A stretch of 64,000 nt of DNA from NCBI GenBank assembly GCA_948099385.1, contig CANUEZ040000129.1, positions 7,694,501 through 7,758,500 on the forward strand, read 5' to 3'. The notes beneath the pieces are model-generated. The model saw only the letters and a program-made list of their open reading frames with translations, was not told the origin of the DNA and ran no database searches. The stretch is from Fasciola hepatica (Eukaryota > Platyhelminthes > Trematoda > Plagiorchiida > Fasciolidae). Position numbers and translations under genes: made by a program. Within the stretch, counting starts at the first letter, position 1, and each line of letters starts with the position of its first letter. Shown here one piece after another: positions 59,853 to 64,000 of the stretch.

Positions 59853-60069
59853 ATTTTACACCTGATGCAAACTGTAAACAAAGAGGATCCTCTGATACTG
59901 ATTGAAACAAAAAGGACGCTCGGTGTGCTGACTTTAAATATCAAGTTCAGACTCGTTTTGGATGTGAGCGAAACCGCGGGAGTGAATCCTGATGCTTTGG
60001 TCGAACTTTTGACAATACTGACAACAAAACACGGAGAATCTTCCACACTGGTGGATTTCGAGATCAAAA
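59853..60069 (+). CDS. Domain exon, second gene copy (217 bp)
   Basis: This runs from acceptor gttctatggaag to a strong GTGAGT donor, phase 0 to 1, 217 bp, the same length and phases as 51628-51844. It encodes ILHLMQTVNKEDPLILIETK, then LGVLTLNIKFRLVLDVSETA, then NPDALVELLTILTTKHGESS and LVDFEIK. Ungapped alignment with the first copy keeps PLIL, the F...DV.E centre and the final F.(M/I) strand, with low overall identity, so the duplication is old and selection has kept the fold. The domain is unrecognised. Confidence 0.6.
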
Positions 60070-60288
60070 GTGAGTATTCACTGACTATGCCAAACTGATG
60101 CTTCGTACAAAATTACGAATGAAATTTTTGGAAGTCATACGGGGGTTCTAAGGATAAAGCCAAATAATCGTAACAGGGTTCAGCACTTTTGATGGGGGGG
60201 GGGTTAAAGTGCTCCGAAGAGTCCCTGTCTCACGTATATTTTGTGTACATTACGATCCACGTTGTTTGTGTGGTGTTTTTGCCTGTAG

Positions 60289-60398
60289 GAAAAGGGTATA
60301 ATTCGTGTCGCGTTTTTATTAGTTCAACTGACAAACGAAGACGATTTTTATCCGCTTATCTGAATGGTCTACCATCAATAACTAATAAACTAGCTTAG
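60289..60398 (+). CDS. Possible terminal exon, second gene copy
   Basis: After gtgtttttgcctgtag, in phase 1 (matching the 60069 donor), the frame encodes KGYNSCRVFISSTDKRRRFL, then SAYLNGLPSITNKLA and a TAG stop at 60396-60398. An aataaa string at about 60385 lies inside the frame. A phase-1 donor (GAATG|GTCTAC) is an alternative, in which case the gene continues. Confidence 0.35.
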
Positions 60399-61432
60399 CC
60401 GAGTCGAAATTCAGTGTGGTAATCCTAATGGAATTGCGATGGCAGAGAACACGTTGCAAATCAGTCCACAGCTACAGACATTCCTATGTAACGTATGCGC
60501 GAATACGACAACTGGAGAGTCGGTATGAGTGCCCCTAGGTCAGAATCGTGGTAACAAAGTGAATCACCGTTGTCTATGATACCCGTGGGGAATTCCCATA
60601 TTTGCAAACACATGGAGGAAAGAACGGGAGTGAGTACCAATTTTGAATCCTGAGAAAACAGTCAGATGCCCATCTGCTTCTAATAAGCCTGCGTGAACAA
60701 CAAACCCAGGTTTGGTGAAACAGTTCTATTGTTCAAGACAATTTGTTTATGCCTCGAACTGTAAGTGGAACATGTTCATTTCTTTTGCCCATTGTAGAGG
60801 CTGATGTTCCTGGTAAGTTCTTCTTGTGTTTTACGGTAACGCACGAACATAGCATATGAGAGAAATTCTATGGGTTTTAGATTAAGCTGCTTTATACAGA
60901 AGAACTGATGCATATGTGGCTGCAACTCAAGGTGGATAAGCGCAAAAGCCCCAAGAGGTTTTGGGTGGTTTTTAGCAAATTCAGAGTGGTCTGTTGCCAC
61001 GAACTTTGACCGGCAGAGTTTAGAATTGATCTTAGAGTTTCGGACTCGTCAATCAGGGCGTTATATCACTTAATCATCTTGTGCAAAATTCGTTCGATGA
61101 ACTATCTCAACAAGGGCAATTCACGGAAATCCATGAACAATAGTGTCATTCCAGAATTCTTCAGCATGGCATCAGAAATACGATTACTTTTCTTCAGCTA
61201 ATCACTTAAGTACGGCTCACCGTCGTTTCACAGTCGTGAATGATAATAACTATTCACCAAATTTACTTAAGGTGGAATTTGCGGAATTGATCTCATAAGA
61301 TTTAGGCATCCGAAGTCAAGTTTATACTCTGAGCAGCCAACCAGAGGAAAATAATTATTGTCTCATTGCATGAATATTTGGGCTCGTGAACACCACTATT
61401 TTAGAAATCGTGTTCCAGTCTTTTTTCATAGA

Positions 61433-61434
<2 letters not shown>
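60399..61434. other. Unassigned stretch
   Basis: No feature is supported. Confidence 0.5.

Positions 61435-61475
<41 letters not shown>
61435..61475. repeat. (TA)n microsatellite
   Basis: About 20 TA dinucleotides. The open frame across it (isoleucine-tyrosine run) is an artefact. Confidence 0.95.
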
Positions 61476-61478
<3 letters not shown>

Positions 61479-64000
61479 AAATCTCACAGGCTATGAGTGA
61501 TCACTGTAACATCCTTCTTACCGCTGATCTGCGATCAACGCTTTTAAGGGCCTTGGAAGCTGTTGAGCCTATAAAAACAATTCGGTTTCTAAGCATTTGA
61601 GGAGTGTTGTTTTCAGTCCAGGTAACTCAACTATTTTGATCATCGGGCCTACTCGTGTAAAATGCTAACTGTGTTTGTTTACATGCCGTAAACAATAAAT
61701 TAAATCAGATAAAGTACCGGAGAATCGACATGACAAATGAGATCAGTTTTATACTACTCCCCACAAAAAATGAACTCAAAGTCCGCCGTCATAGCTGACT
61801 TGAACAAATTCAGAAAGGCAGTGCACGCATAATAAGCGATGCGGACACGATAATGATCGTGAAATATTCCCGGAACTAAAAGGAAGTATGATTGCTGTCG
61901 CAACACTCCTCATCCAGTATGAAGACGAGTAGACAGATTACAGCAAACAGCGGGAAAACACGATAAACTGGGCTTCCTATGATCAGCAAGCGAAGTCACC
62001 GAGACGATATAAAAGCATGATATGTTTTCAAATGAATTCATGTAACTAACCTGACATGAGAGTGCTTTTCGAATACGTAAACGACCTGATCAGTTTGGAA
62101 GTATTTCAGATGAACAGTTTAGTTGAGTTCTAGACCAATGTGTTTATTAGATAGACGTAATTATTCGCGATTGGGGGTCGATGCGACTTAGCTGAGCCTC
62201 ATCATACGAAACTGTGTGTTGGTGTGTGAAATGATGAATAACGATACGAGGAGGCTGACCAGCGACGGAATTACTCGTCGGATAGTTCGAAATTTGGACT
62301 TCCCTAAATTACTCGGGAGTTTTCGATAAAGCATCTACTTGAGTATGTATAGTATTTATTATCAAAGTTGAGAGCTTATACAGACCAGAGAAGTTTATTC
62401 TGGGGCTAATATGAATCACGTACATTATTAGGCACACAAGCATTCATCGTATTGTCTATCGATCGTGAATTTTGTTTTGCGTAATGTGATTCTTTTGCCC
62501 GAAATAAATTGGGTTGTTTGCCTCGATACATTTTTTCTGCACAGTAAATGACCTGTATGCTCTAACTCAACCGTTTTCCATTGAACTCATCCAAAAAATC
62601 AGCTGACAAAGGAAAGCAAACCACTCAACGAGAACCAGATTCATACTGATACGGCGGATAATGTTTTGATAACTAAACGGGATCAATTTATTATAGTTGA
62701 TTTATTCGGTGTATATAAGACACAGCTTATTCATCGGAATTGTAGAGGGTAACCAAAGTATAGTTCGACCGTCGTGTTTGCTACCCCCCAGGGATAAAAC
62801 CAACCAACTGAATGAGAGCTCCACTTGATTGTCCTAACATCCACACTAAGGATATTCACTGTTGTTATTTTTCTTCACTTGTCAACTCAACAGTTGTGGT
62901 CCGCATTCTGTATGTTTTTCTCTCATTTCTGCCAGATAAGTAGCCGGTCGGGATTTATTGGGTCCAGATTCCACACAAACAGGTTGGATTAAAATGAGAA
63001 AAATGACACCTGGTGTTTAATTTGATTTGATCAAGGCTGATCCATATAACTTACCAGACTGTCTTTTTGTCACTCTGCTCTATCCAACACTGCTTCACCA
63101 CTAATACATTCATGCCGAATCGTGTAACGAATAGGGGTACCACAAGAATAATTCAGTTTTTGATTCCACAACAGCCCAAGGCAGTAGAGATTCAAACAAA
63201 TAATCGGAAGCACCCAATGATCTGCGTGGTTGGGTCAATCCTGATCATTTAACCATCCGTGATGATCTCGTCAAGCACACAAGTCAACTTTGACAAAAAA
63301 TAACAAATGTTCCCGTTATCCGGGGTCTTCTGGTATATGATGTGTAATACTGGCTTTTCATCTTGTTGGAAATATTGTCATTGGTTTGTTATATGGAAAC
63401 AAACTTTGTCATAGTTCATCGTAAAATTTTATCGAGGCAACAGGAGGCTTTAACAATTAAATCGGATGGAAATCATGAGGCGATAACAGGGGTTCAAATA
63501 GATCTTTACTTCCTCAGACTCATATTGACGGTTCTTTTATCACTTGGTGTGATACCATCTGCTGGCTTCTGGTGAGATTCATGAAGTCCATGACGTTAAA
63601 TCCCGAGGTTCTATTCGTGGCTTCACCCCTTGCAAAGCCATCGCGATGAAAGCGACATTGCTATTATTGTTACTGTTGTTTTAGTGTTACTCAGAAAATA
63701 AACAACGGATGCCAACGTGTTTCTGCCCAGTTATCGATCTATCAGATTGCTAGCAGAGACAAACCTATTTAGTCCACTGAGTTTCACATTGAGTTGAAGC
63801 AATGCAAAAAATCGGAAATCATCCCAGGGAGCCTAGTGCGAATCATAATCACGTCGCCGTTACACATGGTAGACATACCATGCTAAGGCATAAACTGATA
63901 ATCGCAAACTCTGCATTCCGTTTTTCACTTGGAGGAAATATGGAAGCGTTTCCACTAAAATCCCGTTACTGTATTTGCTCTGGCTTGCTATTCGACTTGC
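61476..64000. other. Unassigned stretch
   Basis: No coding, repeat or RNA feature is supported. TATA-like strings at about 62008 and 62710 are not followed by a convincing first exon. Confidence 0.45.

Overview
The window looks like animal nuclear DNA, most plausibly from a parasitic flatworm such as a digenean trematode. That placement is an inference. It rests on widely spaced short exons with GT..AG borders, many decayed retroelements (Penelope-like elements, LINEs, tRNA-headed SINE-like repeats), a Helitron and a Tc1-type element, and TATA-box promoters in front of signal-peptide exons. There are no operons, ribosome-binding sites, rRNA genes or CRISPR arrays. Most long open frames are transposon remains or chance, and most real coding sequence is in short exons that open-frame scanning misses.

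Left part (1-32 kb): dispersed repeats; a small and probably broken copy of an acidic-protein gene (promoter 7637, signal-like exon 7750, acidic exon 8772-8942, Asp-rich exon 9039-9212); a cysteine-containing open frame at 10745-11407; then a transposon cluster. The cluster holds a Penelope 3' fragment (11590-12190), a decayed plus-strand Penelope element (14890-17008) and a nearly intact minus-strand Penelope element (17009-19812) with 123-bp pseudo-LTRs. The last lies inside a decayed minus-strand Helitron (19813-22470), which also carries a 395-bp SINE-like insertion with a 12-bp target duplication. A 193-bp-arm inverted repeat (29356-29830) and a LINE reverse-transcriptase relic (30.1-31.2 kb) follow.

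Right part (32-60 kb): a multi-exon gene on the plus strand. It has a TATA box (32128), a signal-peptide exon (32224-32284), and exons at 33470, 37209 (present four times), 44135, 46457, 46704, 49367, 50000, 50366, 51628 and perhaps 52412. Almost all exons begin and end in codon phase 1, so they can be added, dropped or duplicated without breaking the frame. The acidic 168-bp exon sits in a 1,829-bp unit repeated about 3.4 times (36902-43132) with almost no divergence. A related gene copy follows (exons 56135, 56571, 59853, 60289): its acidic exon is again 168 bp and its domain exon again 217 bp, both in matching phases. A Tc1-like element (35058-36632), an inverted SINE pair (44.6-45.3 kb) and a LINE endonuclease relic (54.4-54.9 kb) lie in introns or intergenic DNA.

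The main biological reading is a tandemly expanding family of secreted, very acidic proteins. Each has a signal peptide, acidic and Asp-rich modules on symmetric exons, and then a folded domain that I do not recognise. The gene models are built by eye from splice sites, phases and internal paralogy, without transcript data.
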